Shown here: positions 44,827 through 54,495 of the stretch, piece after piece
How positions within the stretch are numbered: position 1 is the stretch's first letter
Layout: the number at the start of each line of letters is the position of its first letter
Source of the DNA: Leucobacter aridicollis
GTDB taxonomy: Bacteria > Actinomycetota > Actinomycetes > Actinomycetales > Microbacteriaceae
Assembly (NCBI RefSeq): GCF_013409595.1
Contig: NZ_JACCBD010000001.1
Coordinates: 868,001-932,000, forward strand
Reading direction: 5' to 3'
DNA: 64,000 nucleotides
Notes under the pieces: generated by a model
Told to the model about the DNA's origin: nothing
What the model saw: the letters and a program-made list of their open reading frames with translations, nothing else
Database searches by the model: none
Made by a program: the position numbers and the translations under genes

Positions 44827-46607
44827 GCGACATGCAACCGCTGCTCAGCGTGCGCGACCTGAAGGTCGCCTTCAAGACAGACAAGACGGCGAAAGAGGTG
44901 CTTCACGGCATCAACCTCGATGTCTACCCGGGCGAGACCGTGGCGATCGTCGGCGAGTCGGGTTCCGGCAAGTCAACGACCATGCACGCGGTGATCAATC
45001 TGCTTCCCGGCACCGGTGAGATCACCGGCGGCTCGGTGCAGTGGAACGGGCGCGAACTCGTCGGTATTGGCCGGCGCGAGATGGAGTCCATCCGCGGTCG
45101 CGAGATTGGCCTGGTTCCGCAGGACCCGATGTCGAACCTCAACCCTGTGTGGTCGGTCGGCTTCCAGGTCGAAGAGGCGATCCGCGCAAATGGCCTCGCG
45201 AAGAGCAAGAAGGACGTGCGTGCGCGCGCGATCGAGGTGCTCGAGCAGGCCGGACTGCAGGATGCTGAGAAGCGCATGAAGCAGTACCCGCACCAGTTCT
45301 CGGGCGGTATGAAGCAGCGCGCGCTCATCGGTATCGGGCTCTCGGCGAAGCCGGAGCTGCTCATCGCTGACGAGCCGACGAGCGCCCTTGACGTGACGGT
45401 TCAGCGCGTCGTGCTCGATCACCTCGCCAAGCTCACGAGTGAGCTCGGGACCGCGGTGGTGTTCATTACGCACGACCTCGGCCTCGCAGCCGAGCGCGCC
45501 GAGAAGCTCATCGTGATGTACCAGGGCAACATCGTCGAGTCGGGGCCGAGCCGCGAGATCCTCCAGGATCCGCAGCACCCCTACACGAAGCGCCTGGTCG
45601 CCGCGGCGCCGAGCCTCGCCTCCCGCCGGATCGGTTCGGACGCGGTGATCCCGGCAGCTCCGACGAGCACCTTCGACGTGGCGGCGCTCGCGGAAGCTGA
45701 GAGCCGCGGTGGCAAGGTCGGGGAGCCCCTCATCGAGGTGGAGAACTTGCGCAAGGTGTACAAGCTGCGCAAGGGGAACTTCAGTAGCGAGGACTTCGTC
45801 GCGGTCGAGGGGGCGAACTTCACGATTAACCGTGGCGAGACGCTCGCGCTCGTTGGCGAGTCCGGCTCGGGCAAGTCGACGATCGCCAAGATGGTGCTCC
45901 AGCTTGAGGAGCCCACCGGCGGCACGGTGAAGATCGCGGGGAAGGACACCGCGAAGCTGAACGGGCGCGAACTCTTCGACCTGCGGCGCACGCTGCAGCC
46001 GGTGTTCCAGGACCCCTACGGATCGCTGGACCCGCTGCATAACATCGGCAACACCATCATGGAGCCGCTCAACATTCACAAGGTTGGCGACATGGCGAGC
46101 CGAAAGCAGCGCGTGAACGAGCTGCTCGACCAGGTGTCGCTGCCGCGCGAGCTCGCAACGAGGTACCCGAACGAGCTCTCGGGCGGCCAACGCCAGCGCG
46201 TTGCTGTCGCTCGCGGACTCGCGCTCAAGCCGGACATTCTCGTCCTCGATGAGGCCGTGTCCGCGCTCGACGTGCTCGTGCAGGCGCAGATCCTCGATCT
46301 GCTCGCCGAGCTGCAGCGCGACCTCGGGCTGACCTACCTGTTCATCACACACGACCTCGCGGTTGTGCGCCTGATCGCGGATCGCGTGTGCGTGATGCAG
46401 CAGGGCAAGATTGTTGAGCAGGCGACGACCGAGGAAGTGTTCGAGAACCCGCAACAGGAGTACACGAGGAACCTCCTCGCGGCGATTCCTGGCGCGTCGA
46501 TCGAGCTTGGCGTCGGTAGCGTCGGCGATCACGTTGCCCACACCACTGCTGCCGGAAGCGGCACTGCGCCGTTCGCAGGCGGCGGTCAGGCTGGTGCGCA
46601 GGGATAG
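44823..46607 (+). CDS. Fused double ATPase (OppD-OppF type) of cassette 1
   Basis: A 594-residue protein with two complete ABC ATPase domains in one chain. Domain 1 (~1-265) has [21 protein letters not shown] and [10 protein letters not shown]. Domain 2 (~300-560) has [21 protein letters not shown] and VLDEAVSALD, where Ala-Val replaces the usual Pro-Thr after the Walker B Glu. It drives uptake through the OppB/C permeases. The end is a ~40-residue Gly/Ala-rich tail. Confidence 0.94.
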   Translation: MSDMQPLLSVRDLKVAFKTDKTAKEVLHGINLDVYPGETVAIVGESGSGKSTTMHAVINLLPGTGEITGGSVQWNGRELVGIGRREMESIRGREIGLVPQDPMSNLNPVWSVGFQVEEAIRANGLAKSKKDVRARAIEVLEQAGLQDAEKRMKQYPHQFSGGMKQRALIGIGLSAKPELLIADEPTSALDVTVQRVVLDHLAKLTSELGTAVVFITHDLGLAAERAEKLIVMYQGNIVESGPSREILQDPQHPYTKRLVAAAPSLASRRIGSDAVIPAAPTSTFDVAALAEAESRGGKVGEPLIEVENLRKVYKLRKGNFSSEDFVAVEGANFTINRGETLALVGESGSGKSTIAKMVLQLEEPTGGTVKIAGKDTAKLNGRELFDLRRTLQPVFQDPYGSLDPLHNIGNTIMEPLNIHKVGDMASRKQRVNELLDQVSLPRELATRYPNELSGGQRQRVAVARGLALKPDILVLDEAVSALDVLVQAQILDLLAELQRDLGLTYLFITHDLAVVRLIADRVCVMQQGKIVEQATTEEVFENPQQEYTRNLLAAIPGASIELGVGSVGDHVAHTTAAGSGTAPFAGGGQAGAQG

Positions 46608-46656
46608 CAAATCTAGTTGGGGGCGACACTGAGCGCCGCCCGCTAGGTCACAATTC

Positions 46657-46702
46657 GTGGGCCATTGTCACAAGCGGTTTTTCGCTTGGGGCAGTGGCCC
46701 AC
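46657..46702. promoter_or_regulatory. Two-part hairpin and direct repeats between the two importer cassettes
   Basis: GTGGGCCA (46657-46664) pairs with TGGCCCAC (46695-46702), and AAGCG (46672-46676) pairs with CGCTT (46683-46687) around a T-rich loop. Two GTCACAA copies lie ~21 bp apart across its left side. TAGTGT follows at once and could be the -10 for cassette 2. The element may end cassette 1, regulate cassette 2, or both. Confidence 0.5.
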
Positions 46703-46775
46703 TAGTGTGTGAAGTGATCTGAAACGCAATTAGTACGAGCATCGAAGCACGTATGAGTTTCCAATGGAGGAAGAA

Positions 46776-48395
46776 TTGAAGAAGACGCTATTTACTTCTG
46801 TCGCACTCGCGGGCGCGGCGGCCCTGCTGCTGAGCTCGTGCGCGTCTGGCGGCGATAATGCCGGTGGCGAGAGCGGGGGATCGGGCGGCGGCGCGGTCAC
46901 CGTCGGCACGACCGAAACGGTCACCTCGCTCGATCCCGCAGGCGCATACGATAATGGCTCGTTCGGAGTGATGACGAATGTCTACCCGTTCCTGCTGAAC
47001 AACCCCGTGGGCGAGTCGACCGTTTCCCCGGATATCGCAGAGTCGGCGGAGTTCACCGCTCCGACCGAGTACACGGTGAAGCTGAAGCCAGGCCTGACGT
47101 TTGCCAACGGGAATGAGCTCACGAGCTCGGACGTGAAGTTCACGTTCGACCGGCAGGTCGCCATCGCGGATCCGAACGGGCCGTCGAGCTTGCTCGCGAA
47201 CCTCGACAGCATCGAGACCCCTGACGACACGACGATCGTGTTCAAGCTCAAGTCTGAGAACGATCAGACGTTCCCGCAGGTGCTGTCGAGCCCGGTCGGA
47301 CCCATCGTCGATGAGGATGTCTTCCCGGCAGACGCAATCCTCGACGACCAGGAGCTCGTGAAGGCTAACCCCTTCGCCGGCCCCTACGCGGTGACCAACT
47401 ATGACAAGGGCAATCTGATCGCCTATCAGGCGTTCGATGGCTATGAGGGCCTCTGGGGCGCTCCCAAGACCGATTCGATCAATGTGAAGTACTTCGCGAA
47501 CGAGTCGAACCTTAGCCAGGCGATCGAGACCAAGGCAGTCGACGTCGCCTTCCGGAACATCTCGGCGACCGACGTTGAGAAGTTCGAGGGCACTGACGGC
47601 CTGAACGTCGTCAAGGGCCCGGGCGGTGAGATCCGGTACATCGTGTTCAACTTCAACACGCAGCCGTTCGGCACGGGCGTGGACGGGGCTGACCCGGCGA
47701 AGGCGCTCGCAGTGCGTCAGGCTGTCGCGGACTCGCTGGATCGCGAAAAGATCTCGACCGAGGTGTTCAAGGGAACCTACACCCCGCTGTACTCGTACAT
47801 TCCCGAAGGTCTCCTCGGCGCGAATGAGTCGCTGAAGGGCCTGTACGGTGATGGCGACGGCGGCCCGGACGCTGAGCGCGCAGCCAAGCGGCTCTCCGAT
47901 GCTGGCGTTGAAACGCCTGTGAACCTCAAGCTGCAGTATGCGGGGGAGCGGTATGGCGCAGCCTCGGCAGAGGAATACGCGCAGATCAAGTCTCAGCTCG
48001 AGGCCGACGGCCTCTTCACCGTTGACCTGCAGTCGACCGAGTGGGGCCAGTATACCGAGGACCGCGTGAAGGATCTCTACCCGGCGCACCAGCTCGGTTG
48101 GTTCCCCGACTACTCTGATCCTGACAACTACCTGACGCCGTTCTTCTCGCCGGACAACTTCCTCGTGAACCACTACGAGAACGCCGACGTCGTGAAACTC
48201 ATCGACCAGCAGCGGGTGACGGGCGACGAAGCAGAGCGCGGCAAGCTGCTCGAGCAGGCGCAGGACAAGCTCGCGGAAGACCTTTCCACGCTGCCGATGC
48301 AGCAGGGCGCGCAGGTTGCAGTTGCGGTTGACGGTGTGGACGGGGTGACGCTTGACGCGTCGTTCAAGTTCCGCTTCGGGTCGCTCACGAAGTAA
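46776..48395 (+). CDS. Peptide-type ABC importer substrate-binding lipoprotein (cassette 2)
   Basis: A ~539-residue family 5 solute-binding protein. The TTG at 46776 is preferred: GGAGGA lies just upstream, and it gives a clean lipoprotein signal (KKTLFTSVALAGAAALLLSSC). The ATG at 46764 would put three Glu residues in front of the signal. Family features include TVKLKPGLTFANGNELTSSDVKFTFDR and VRQAVADSLDREKISTEVF. It is clearly different in sequence from the cassette 1 protein, so the ligands probably differ. Confidence 0.93.
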   Translation: MKKTLFTSVALAGAAALLLSSCASGGDNAGGESGGSGGGAVTVGTTETVTSLDPAGAYDNGSFGVMTNVYPFLLNNPVGESTVSPDIAESAEFTAPTEYTVKLKPGLTFANGNELTSSDVKFTFDRQVAIADPNGPSSLLANLDSIETPDDTTIVFKLKSENDQTFPQVLSSPVGPIVDEDVFPADAILDDQELVKANPFAGPYAVTNYDKGNLIAYQAFDGYEGLWGAPKTDSINVKYFANESNLSQAIETKAVDVAFRNISATDVEKFEGTDGLNVVKGPGGEIRYIVFNFNTQPFGTGVDGADPAKALAVRQAVADSLDREKISTEVFKGTYTPLYSYIPEGLLGANESLKGLYGDGDGGPDAERAAKRLSDAGVETPVNLKLQYAGERYGAASAEEYAQIKSQLEADGLFTVDLQSTEWGQYTEDRVKDLYPAHQLGWFPDYSDPDNYLTPFFSPDNFLVNHYENADVVKLIDQQRVTGDEAERGKLLEQAQDKLAEDLSTLPMQQGAQVAVAVDGVDGVTLDASFKFRFGSLTK

Positions 48396-48404
48396 CTTGG
48401 TTCG

Positions 48405-48437
48405 GCGGGCGGGGGCGCGACGCGCCTCCGCCCGCCT
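48405..48437 (+). terminator. Hairpin after the cassette 2 binding-protein gene
   Basis: A ~16-bp GC stem (48405-48420 with 48422-48437, one mismatch) lies 9 bp after the stop, in the same place as the hairpin of cassette 1. Since the loop would be only one base, the effective stem must open to a few bases. It probably lowers read-through into the permease genes. Confidence 0.65.
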
Positions 48438-48459
48438 ACCGTGTCTCTGAATTCCTGCA

Positions 48460-49533
48460 ATGGTAATTACAGAAGCCGCCCCTGCGGTGACCGCACGCGC
48501 GAAGGTGAAGGGTGGTGGCCTCGGACGTTTTATCCTGTGGCGCGCGCTCCTCATCATCCCCACCGTCTTCATCCTGGTGACGATGGTGTTCCTCCTGATG
48601 CGAACACTCGGCAACCCGATCTCGGCCTCCGTCGGAGACAGGCTGCCCCCGGCTGAGCTCGCCAAACGCGTCGCCGAGGCTGGCTATGACCGCCCGCTGA
48701 TCGTGCAGTACCTCGAGTACCTCGGCCAGATATTCACTGGCAACTTCGGTGTCACATTCAGTGACCGCCGGCCGGTGACCGAGGTGCTCGTAACCTTCGG
48801 GGCTGCGACCCTGGAACTCGCTGTCTACACCCTGATCGTCGCGCTCGTCGTGGGCATCCCACTCGGCATCCTCGCAGCCTACTACCGTGACCGTGGCCCC
48901 GATGCGGTGCTGCGCGTCTTTGCGATCTTTACGTACGCGACGCCAGTGTTTTTCTCTGGCCTCATCATGAAGCTCATTTTTGGGGTGTGGCTCGGGTGGT
49001 TCCCCGTGTCTGGTCGTGCCTCGATCGCCACCGAGTTGCAGCTGCAGACGCTGGCAAACCCGAGCGGCATCTATCTCATCGACGCAATACGGACTGGTTC
49101 GTTGGCAAACGTGGGCGATGTGCTTTCCCACGCAGTGCTCCCTGCACTGACGCTTGGCATGATGACCGCCGGGATCTTCCTCAGGCTCGTCCGCACAAAC
49201 ATGATCGGTACGATCGGGCGCGAATACATCGACTCCGGCCGGTCGCGCGGAGTTGGCGAGTACCGCCTTGCCACGAAGCATGCCTTCCGCCCAGCGCTGA
49301 TCCCGATTATCACCGTGATCGGTCTCCAGATCGCGATGCTGCTCGGTGGCGCCGTACTGACTGAGACCACGTTCGAATGGAAGGGACTTGGCTTCCAGCT
49401 GGCCCACTACCTCAGTGCGCGCGACTTTGTCGCTGTGCAGGGCATTGTCGCGCTGCTCGCGGTTATTGTCGCACTGTCGAACTTCATCGTCGACGTTGTC
49501 GCCGCCCTCATCGACCCGAGAGTGAGGTATTGA
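48460..49533 (+). CDS. ABC importer permease, OppB/DppB type (cassette 2)
   Basis: A 357-residue permease with a ~20-residue N-terminal extension, six membrane segments (FILWRALLIIPTVFILVTMVFLLMRTLGNPI at the start) and the EAA loop SGRSRGVGEYRLATKHAFRPALIPIIT. The YLEYLGQIFTGNFGVTF motif is typical of this family. It is one base apart from the next permease gene. Confidence 0.94.
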   Translation: MVITEAAPAVTARAKVKGGGLGRFILWRALLIIPTVFILVTMVFLLMRTLGNPISASVGDRLPPAELAKRVAEAGYDRPLIVQYLEYLGQIFTGNFGVTFSDRRPVTEVLVTFGAATLELAVYTLIVALVVGIPLGILAAYYRDRGPDAVLRVFAIFTYATPVFFSGLIMKLIFGVWLGWFPVSGRASIATELQLQTLANPSGIYLIDAIRTGSLANVGDVLSHAVLPALTLGMMTAGIFLRLVRTNMIGTIGREYIDSGRSRGVGEYRLATKHAFRPALIPIITVIGLQIAMLLGGAVLTETTFEWKGLGFQLAHYLSARDFVAVQGIVALLAVIVALSNFIVDVVAALIDPRVRY

Positions 49534-49534
49534 T

Positions 49535-50548
49535 ATGTCGACCGAAATCATTCCCGTCGTGCCTCCGCGCGAGCGTGGGTGGCATAACCTTCCGCTCGTA
49601 AAACAGCTCCACCAGAGCGTTGGCCTGCAGCGCGGGATGCTGATCACCGGCCTCGTGCTTGTCGCTATCTTCGCGCTTGTCGCGCTGTGTGCCCCGATCC
49701 TTGCGCCGTACTCCTATTCCGCGTTGAGTGGACCAGACGGTGACTTTGGGTCGCTCACGGCGCCGTCTGCCGCCCACCCACTGGGCACGACAATCGCCGG
49801 TTATGACGTGCTGTCGCGTGTCATCTGGGGTGCACGCACCGCGTTCCTCGTTATCGTGATCGCTGTCGTGAACTCGATCTTTGCCGGCACGATGCTCGGA
49901 TTGCTGTCGGGGTACGTCGGCGGCGCCCTCGACCGGGTGCTCGTGATGATCGCGGACGCGATCTACGCCTTCCCGTCGCTGCTGCTCGCAATCGTGCTCT
50001 CGATCGTCATCTCCGGTGGGCAATCGAGTTTGTGGGGCGGCATTTGGGCTGCGTCGCTGTCGATCACGGTGGTGTTTATCCCGCAATACTTCCGGGTCGT
50101 GCGATCCGAAGTGGTGCGAGTGAAATCGGAAGCATTCGTCGAATCGGCGCGCGTGGTCGGGGCGAGCCGCGGACGAATCATGTTCCGGCACGTGCTGCGC
50201 AACTCGACCCGTTCCCTGCCACTGGTCTTCACGCTCAACGCGTCTGAGGCAATTCTCACCCTCGCGGGCCTCGGCTTCCTCGGGTTCGGTATCGAACCGA
50301 ACTCGGCCGCGGAGTGGGGCTATGACCTGAACAAGGCGATCGCAGATGTGACGAACGGGGTGTGGTGGACGAGCGTCTGGCCCGGACTTGCGATCGTGCT
50401 CGTCGTCATGGGCCTCACGCTGACCGGTGAGAGCCTGAATGACCTCGCGGATCCGCGGCTGCGGAGCCGCCGGAAGGCGAAGGCGGGCAGCGGCGTCGTC
50501 GCAGCTACCGCGCCGACAACAACGGAGAAAGGGGAGCGCGATGAGTAA
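49535..50548 (+). CDS. ABC importer permease, OppC/DppC type (cassette 2)
   Basis: A 337-residue permease with HPLGTTIAGYDVLSRVIWGART, six membrane segments and the EAA loop ESARVVGASRGRIMFRHVLRNSTRSLPLV, all typical of OppC/DppC. The C-terminus has a short Lys/Arg-rich tail. It overlaps the ATPase start by 8 nt. Confidence 0.94.
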   Translation: MSTEIIPVVPPRERGWHNLPLVKQLHQSVGLQRGMLITGLVLVAIFALVALCAPILAPYSYSALSGPDGDFGSLTAPSAAHPLGTTIAGYDVLSRVIWGARTAFLVIVIAVVNSIFAGTMLGLLSGYVGGALDRVLVMIADAIYAFPSLLLAIVLSIVISGGQSSLWGGIWAASLSITVVFIPQYFRVVRSEVVRVKSEAFVESARVVGASRGRIMFRHVLRNSTRSLPLVFTLNASEAILTLAGLGFLGFGIEPNSAAEWGYDLNKAIADVTNGVWWTSVWPGLAIVLVVMGLTLTGESLNDLADPRLRSRRKAKAGSGVVAATAPTTTEKGERDE

Positions 50549-52250
50549 GGTACTCGATATTCGCGACCTCGAGGTCACGTTTGCGACGGACCACGGCGAC
50601 GTGAAGGCCGTCGATGGCGTCTCGCTCGCCGTGCAGCCGGGGCGCGTGCTCGCCGTCGTCGGCGAGTCGGGATCCGGCAAGACCGTCTCCGCTCGGACCG
50701 TACTTGGGCTACTGCCCGAGACCGCGGTCTCCCGCGGGTCCGTGCTGCTCGCGTCGCGTGACGGCAGCGGAACGAGCGACGTGCTGCAGCTGTCGGCCGA
50801 CGCGCTGCGCGCGGTGCGGGGCCGGGACGTCGCGATGGTGTTCCAGGAGCCTTCGACGGCACTGAACCCGGTGTACACGATCGGGTGGCAGATCGCGGAG
50901 GGGCTGCGGGCGCACGAGAAGCTCTCAAAGAAGCAGCTTCGGGCGCGGGCGGTCGAGATGCTCGCGCTCGTCGGGTTGCCCGATCCCGAGGAGCGGGTCG
51001 ACTACTTCCCGCACCAGCTGTCGGGCGGGCAGAAGCAGCGCGTCATGATCGCGATGGCGCTCGCACTGAAGCCGGGCCTCATCGTCGCCGATGAGCCGAC
51101 GACGGCGCTCGATGTGACAGTGCAGGCCGAGATCCTCGACCTGCTGCGCAAGCTCAGGGACGACCTCGGCACCGCGATCCTGCTCATCACGCACAACATG
51201 GGTGTCGTCGCCGACCTCGCCGACGATGTCGCCGTGATGTACCAGGGCAAGGTCGTCGAACAGGCTCCTGTCGCCGAGGTGTTCGCGAATCCCCGCGAGG
51301 ACTACACGAAGCAGTTGCTCGGCGCCGTGCTCAAGCTCGGTGACGGCAGGATCCGCGCCGCGGATCGGCCCTCCGATACTGCCGCGGGCTCCGCGAGCGC
51401 GGGGGAGGGCGCCCCAGCGCTCGTCGCCGCGCGCGGGCTCGAGATCCAGTATCCGGGCAGGCTCGGGCGGCCAGGTTTCAAGGCCGTGCGCGGCGTCGAT
51501 TTCGAGATCCGGGCAGGCGAGGTCTACGGCCTCGTCGGCGAATCAGGATCGGGCAAGTCGACGATCGGCCGCGCGATCGCCGGCCTCACGGACGCAACCG
51601 GCGGCTCGCTCACGGTGCTCGGCCACGAGATGGTCGGCTTCAAGGAGCGGGCGTTCAAGCCGCTCCGCAAGCGCATCGGGTTCGTGTTCCAGGACCCCGC
51701 GTCGAGCTTCAACCCGTTGCTCACGATCGCGGAGAACGTCGCCGAACCGCTCATCGTGCATCGCGTCGCGCGCTCGCTGCAGGAGGCGAGGCCGCGCGTC
51801 GACGCGCTGCTTGAGTCCGTGCAGCTCCCGCGCGCATACGGCGACCGGTACCCGCACGAGCTCTCGGGCGGGCAGCGCCAGCGCGCCTCGCTCGCGCGCG
51901 GCCTCGCGCTCGACCCGCAGCTGCTCATCGCCGACGAGCCGACGAGCGCGCTCGACGTCTCGGTGCAGGCGCGGGTGCTTGAGCTGTTCACCGAGCTGCA
52001 GTCCGAGCTCGGCTTCGCGACGCTGTTCATCACGCACGACCTCGCCGTCGTCGACGCGCTCGCCGACCGCGTCGGCGTGCTGTACCGCGGCGAGCTCGTC
52101 GAGAGCGGCCCGACCGCCGAGGTGCTGCGCGCGCCGCGTGAAACCTACACGCAGCGCCTGCTCGCGTCGCTCCCGGTGCCCGACCCCGTCGAGCAGGCCG
52201 AGCGGCGAGAGCTCGCCCGCGCGCTCAGGGAGGCGGAGGGGCTGCAGTAG
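50541..52250 (+). CDS. Fused double ATPase (OppD-OppF type) of cassette 2
   Basis: A 569-residue chain with two ABC ATPase domains. Domain 1 (~1-255): [21 protein letters not shown] and [10 protein letters not shown]. Domain 2 (~295-555): [21 protein letters not shown] and [10 protein letters not shown]. All Walker and signature residues are intact. It starts at an ATG with a GGGGAG site. A series of hairpins separates its stop from typA. Confidence 0.94.
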   Translation: MSKVLDIRDLEVTFATDHGDVKAVDGVSLAVQPGRVLAVVGESGSGKTVSARTVLGLLPETAVSRGSVLLASRDGSGTSDVLQLSADALRAVRGRDVAMVFQEPSTALNPVYTIGWQIAEGLRAHEKLSKKQLRARAVEMLALVGLPDPEERVDYFPHQLSGGQKQRVMIAMALALKPGLIVADEPTTALDVTVQAEILDLLRKLRDDLGTAILLITHNMGVVADLADDVAVMYQGKVVEQAPVAEVFANPREDYTKQLLGAVLKLGDGRIRAADRPSDTAAGSASAGEGAPALVAARGLEIQYPGRLGRPGFKAVRGVDFEIRAGEVYGLVGESGSGKSTIGRAIAGLTDATGGSLTVLGHEMVGFKERAFKPLRKRIGFVFQDPASSFNPLLTIAENVAEPLIVHRVARSLQEARPRVDALLESVQLPRAYGDRYPHELSGGQRQRASLARGLALDPQLLIADEPTSALDVSVQARVLELFTELQSELGFATLFITHDLAVVDALADRVGVLYRGELVESGPTAEVLRAPRETYTQRLLASLPVPDPVEQAERRELARALREAEGLQ

Positions 52251-52279
52251 CGGCGCCGATCCTGATCTGCCGCGTTCCA

Positions 52280-52316
52280 GGTCGCCGCCCCCGCATTCCC
52301 GCGGCGGGCGGCGACC
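52280..52316 (+). terminator. Terminator after cassette 2
   Basis: An 11-bp stem GGTCGCCGCCC/GGGCGGCGACC with further internal pairing (CCGC/GCGG) lies 29 bp after the ATPase stop. It ends the importer operon. Confidence 0.7.
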
Positions 52317-52333
52317 TACTACGCTAGAGGGGC

Positions 52334-52440
52334 GCCCGTGCCGTGCGGCACGGGCAGGGTTTCCGGGGCAATCGTCGCCCCGAGGTCCGTCTCGGCCCGC
52401 TTCGCAACTCGCGCATTTCCCGCGCGGGTCGCGAGTTGCG
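52334..52440. repeat. Two further hairpins between cassette 2 and typA
   Basis: GCCCGTGCC/GGCACGGGC (52334-52342 with 52347-52355) and CGCAACTCGC/GCGAGTTGCG (52403-52412 with 52431-52440). The second shares a GCATTTC core with the palindrome at 6769-6834 (GCACATTTC). They may insulate typA or belong to dispersed intergenic repeats. Confidence 0.5.
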
Positions 52441-52451
52441 CCGTGAACGGG

Positions 52452-52457
52452 TATGAT
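52452..52457 (+). promoter_or_regulatory. Candidate typA -10 hexamer
   Basis: TATGAT, a near-consensus -10, lies 39 bp before the typA ATG. Unlike many genes here, typA keeps a leader with a GTGAGG-type ribosome site. A second TATGAT-like ATTTTATGAT lies at 52470-52479. Confidence 0.45.
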
Positions 52458-52496
52458 AGAACGTTCGCTATTTTATGATCGTGAGGATCCACCCCT

Positions 52497-54401
52497 ATGG
52501 CTCTTGCCACACGCGAAGACCTTCGTAACGTCGCCATCGTCGCACACGTCGACCACGGCAAGACCACGCTCGTTGACGCCATGCTGCGTCAGACGAACTC
52601 CTTCGACGCCCACGCCGACGTCGATGACCGCGTCATGGACTCCAACGACCTCGAGCGCGAGAAGGGCATCACCATTCTCGCGAAGAACACTGCCATCAGC
52701 TACGAGGGCGAGCACGCGAAGAACGGTCCGATCACCATCAACGTGGTCGACACCCCGGGCCACGCCGACTTCGGTGGCGAGGTCGAGCGCGCACTCTCGA
52801 TGGTTGACGGCGTCGTCCTGCTCGTCGACTCGTCCGAGGGCCCGCTGCCCCAGACCCGCTTCGTGCTGCGCAAGGCGCTCGAGGCGAAGCACCCCGTGAT
52901 CCTCGCGGTGAACAAGACCGACCGCCCCGACGCCCGGATCCCCGAGGTCGTCGGCGAGGCGCAGGACCTGCTGCTCGGCCTGGCGTCGGACATCGCTGAA
53001 GAGCACCCTGACATCGACGTTGACGCGATCCTCGACGTGCCCGTCGTCTACCTCTCGGGCCGCGCTGGCGCATCGAGCCTGAACGAACCCGCCAACGGCA
53101 CGCTCCCCGACGGCGACACCCTCGAGGCGCTCTTCGGCGTGATCCTCGAGCAGGTTCCCGCACCAACGTACGATGACGAGCACCCGCTGCAGGCGCACGT
53201 CACGAACCTCGACTCCTCGCCGTTCCTCGGCCGTATCGCGCTGCTGCGCGTGCACAACGGCTGGATCCACAAGGGCGAGACCGTCGCCTGGGTCAAGAGC
53301 GACGGCACCCAGCAGAACGTGCGCATCACCGAGCTCATGCTCACCAAGGCGCTCACCCGCTACCCGGCAGAGAAGGCCGGCCCCGGCGACATCGTCGCGA
53401 TCGCCGGCATCGAGGACATCACCATCGGTGAGACCATCGCCGACGCTGAGGACACGCGCCCGCTGCCGCTCATCGAGATCGACGAGCCGGCAATCTCGAT
53501 GACGATCGGCGCGAACACGTCGCCGCTCGTCGGCAAGGTGAAGGGCCACAAGCTCACCGCCCGCATGATCAAGGACCGCCTTGACCGCGAGCTCATCGGT
53601 AACGTCTCGCTGAAGGTCGTCGACACCGACCGTCCCGACGCGTGGGAGGTGCAGGGCCGCGGCGAGCTCGCCCTGTCGATCCTCGTCGAGAACATGCGCC
53701 GCGAGGGCTTCGAGCTCACCGTCGGCAAGCCGCAGGTGGTTACGAAGCAGATCGACGGCAAGACCCACGAGCCGTACGAGCACCTCACGATCGATACGCC
53801 CGAGGAACACCTCGGCGCGATCACCCAGCTCCTCGCCGCACGCAAGGGCCGCATGGAGAACATGGTGAACAACGGCACCGGCTGGGTTCGTATGGAGTTC
53901 ATCGTCCCCGCGCGTGGCCTCATCGGCTTCCGTTCGGAGTTCATGACCACGACCCGTGGCACCGGCATCGCGAACGCGATCTCGCACGGCTACGACGAGT
54001 GGGCAGGCCAGATCGTCACCCGGAACAACGGCTCGATCGTCGCCGACCGCTCCGGCGTCGTGACCCCGTTCTCGATGATCAACCTGCAGGAGCGCATGAG
54101 CTTCTTCGTGCAGCCCACGCAGGAGGTCTACGAGGGCATGGTCATCGGTGAGAACTCGCGCTCCGAGGACATGGACGTGAACATCACCAAGGAGAAGAAG
54201 CTCACCAACATGCGTGCGGCCTCGTCTGACTCGTTCGAGTCGATGACCCCGCCCCGCGTGCTCACGCTCGAGGAGAGCCTCGAGTTCGCCCGCGAGGACG
54301 AGTGCGTCGAGGTGACCCCCGAGGTCATCCGCATCCGCAAGGTCGAGCTCGACGCCACGTCGCGCGCTCGCTCGGCCTCGCGCCTGAAGAACCAGAAGTA
54401 A
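52497..54401 (+). CDS. typA: Translational GTPase TypA/BipA
   Basis: A 634-residue ribosome-binding GTPase needed for stress and low-temperature growth in many bacteria. It shows G1 AHVDHGKTTL, switch I REKGITI, G3 DTPGHADFGGEVERAL, G4 NKTDRPDAR, then domains II, III, V and the BipA-specific C-terminal region (RMEFIVPARGLIGFRSEFMTTTRGTG). The length is normal. A clear terminator follows. Confidence 0.97.
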   Translation: MALATREDLRNVAIVAHVDHGKTTLVDAMLRQTNSFDAHADVDDRVMDSNDLEREKGITILAKNTAISYEGEHAKNGPITINVVDTPGHADFGGEVERALSMVDGVVLLVDSSEGPLPQTRFVLRKALEAKHPVILAVNKTDRPDARIPEVVGEAQDLLLGLASDIAEEHPDIDVDAILDVPVVYLSGRAGASSLNEPANGTLPDGDTLEALFGVILEQVPAPTYDDEHPLQAHVTNLDSSPFLGRIALLRVHNGWIHKGETVAWVKSDGTQQNVRITELMLTKALTRYPAEKAGPGDIVAIAGIEDITIGETIADAEDTRPLPLIEIDEPAISMTIGANTSPLVGKVKGHKLTARMIKDRLDRELIGNVSLKVVDTDRPDAWEVQGRGELALSILVENMRREGFELTVGKPQVVTKQIDGKTHEPYEHLTIDTPEEHLGAITQLLAARKGRMENMVNNGTGWVRMEFIVPARGLIGFRSEFMTTTRGTGIANAISHGYDEWAGQIVTRNNGSIVADRSGVVTPFSMINLQERMSFFVQPTQEVYEGMVIGENSRSEDMDVNITKEKKLTNMRAASSDSFESMTPPRVLTLEESLEFAREDECVEVTPEVIRIRKVELDATSRARSASRLKNQK

Positions 54402-54419
54402 GCGCTTACTCGCGCTTCG

Positions 54420-54454
54420 CGCCCGCACTCTGAGCCTGGCTCGGGGTGCGGGCG
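54420..54454 (+). terminator. typA terminator
   Basis: A 9-bp stem CGCCCGCAC/GTGCGGGCG followed by TTTCT, 18 bp after the typA stop. Confidence 0.8.
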
Positions 54455-54495
54455 TTTCTGTGTCCGCGGTCGTTGCAGCCGCGTATGATCGGGTC

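Noticed and set aside
46764..46775. ATG at 46764 as start of the cassette 2 binding protein
   Set aside because: It would place Glu residues before the lipoprotein signal and overlap the ribosome site of the better TTG at 46776.
46788..48665. 625-codon minus-strand frame over the cassette 2 binding protein
   Set aside because: Shadow frame; the lipoprotein signal and family motifs on the plus strand are decisive.
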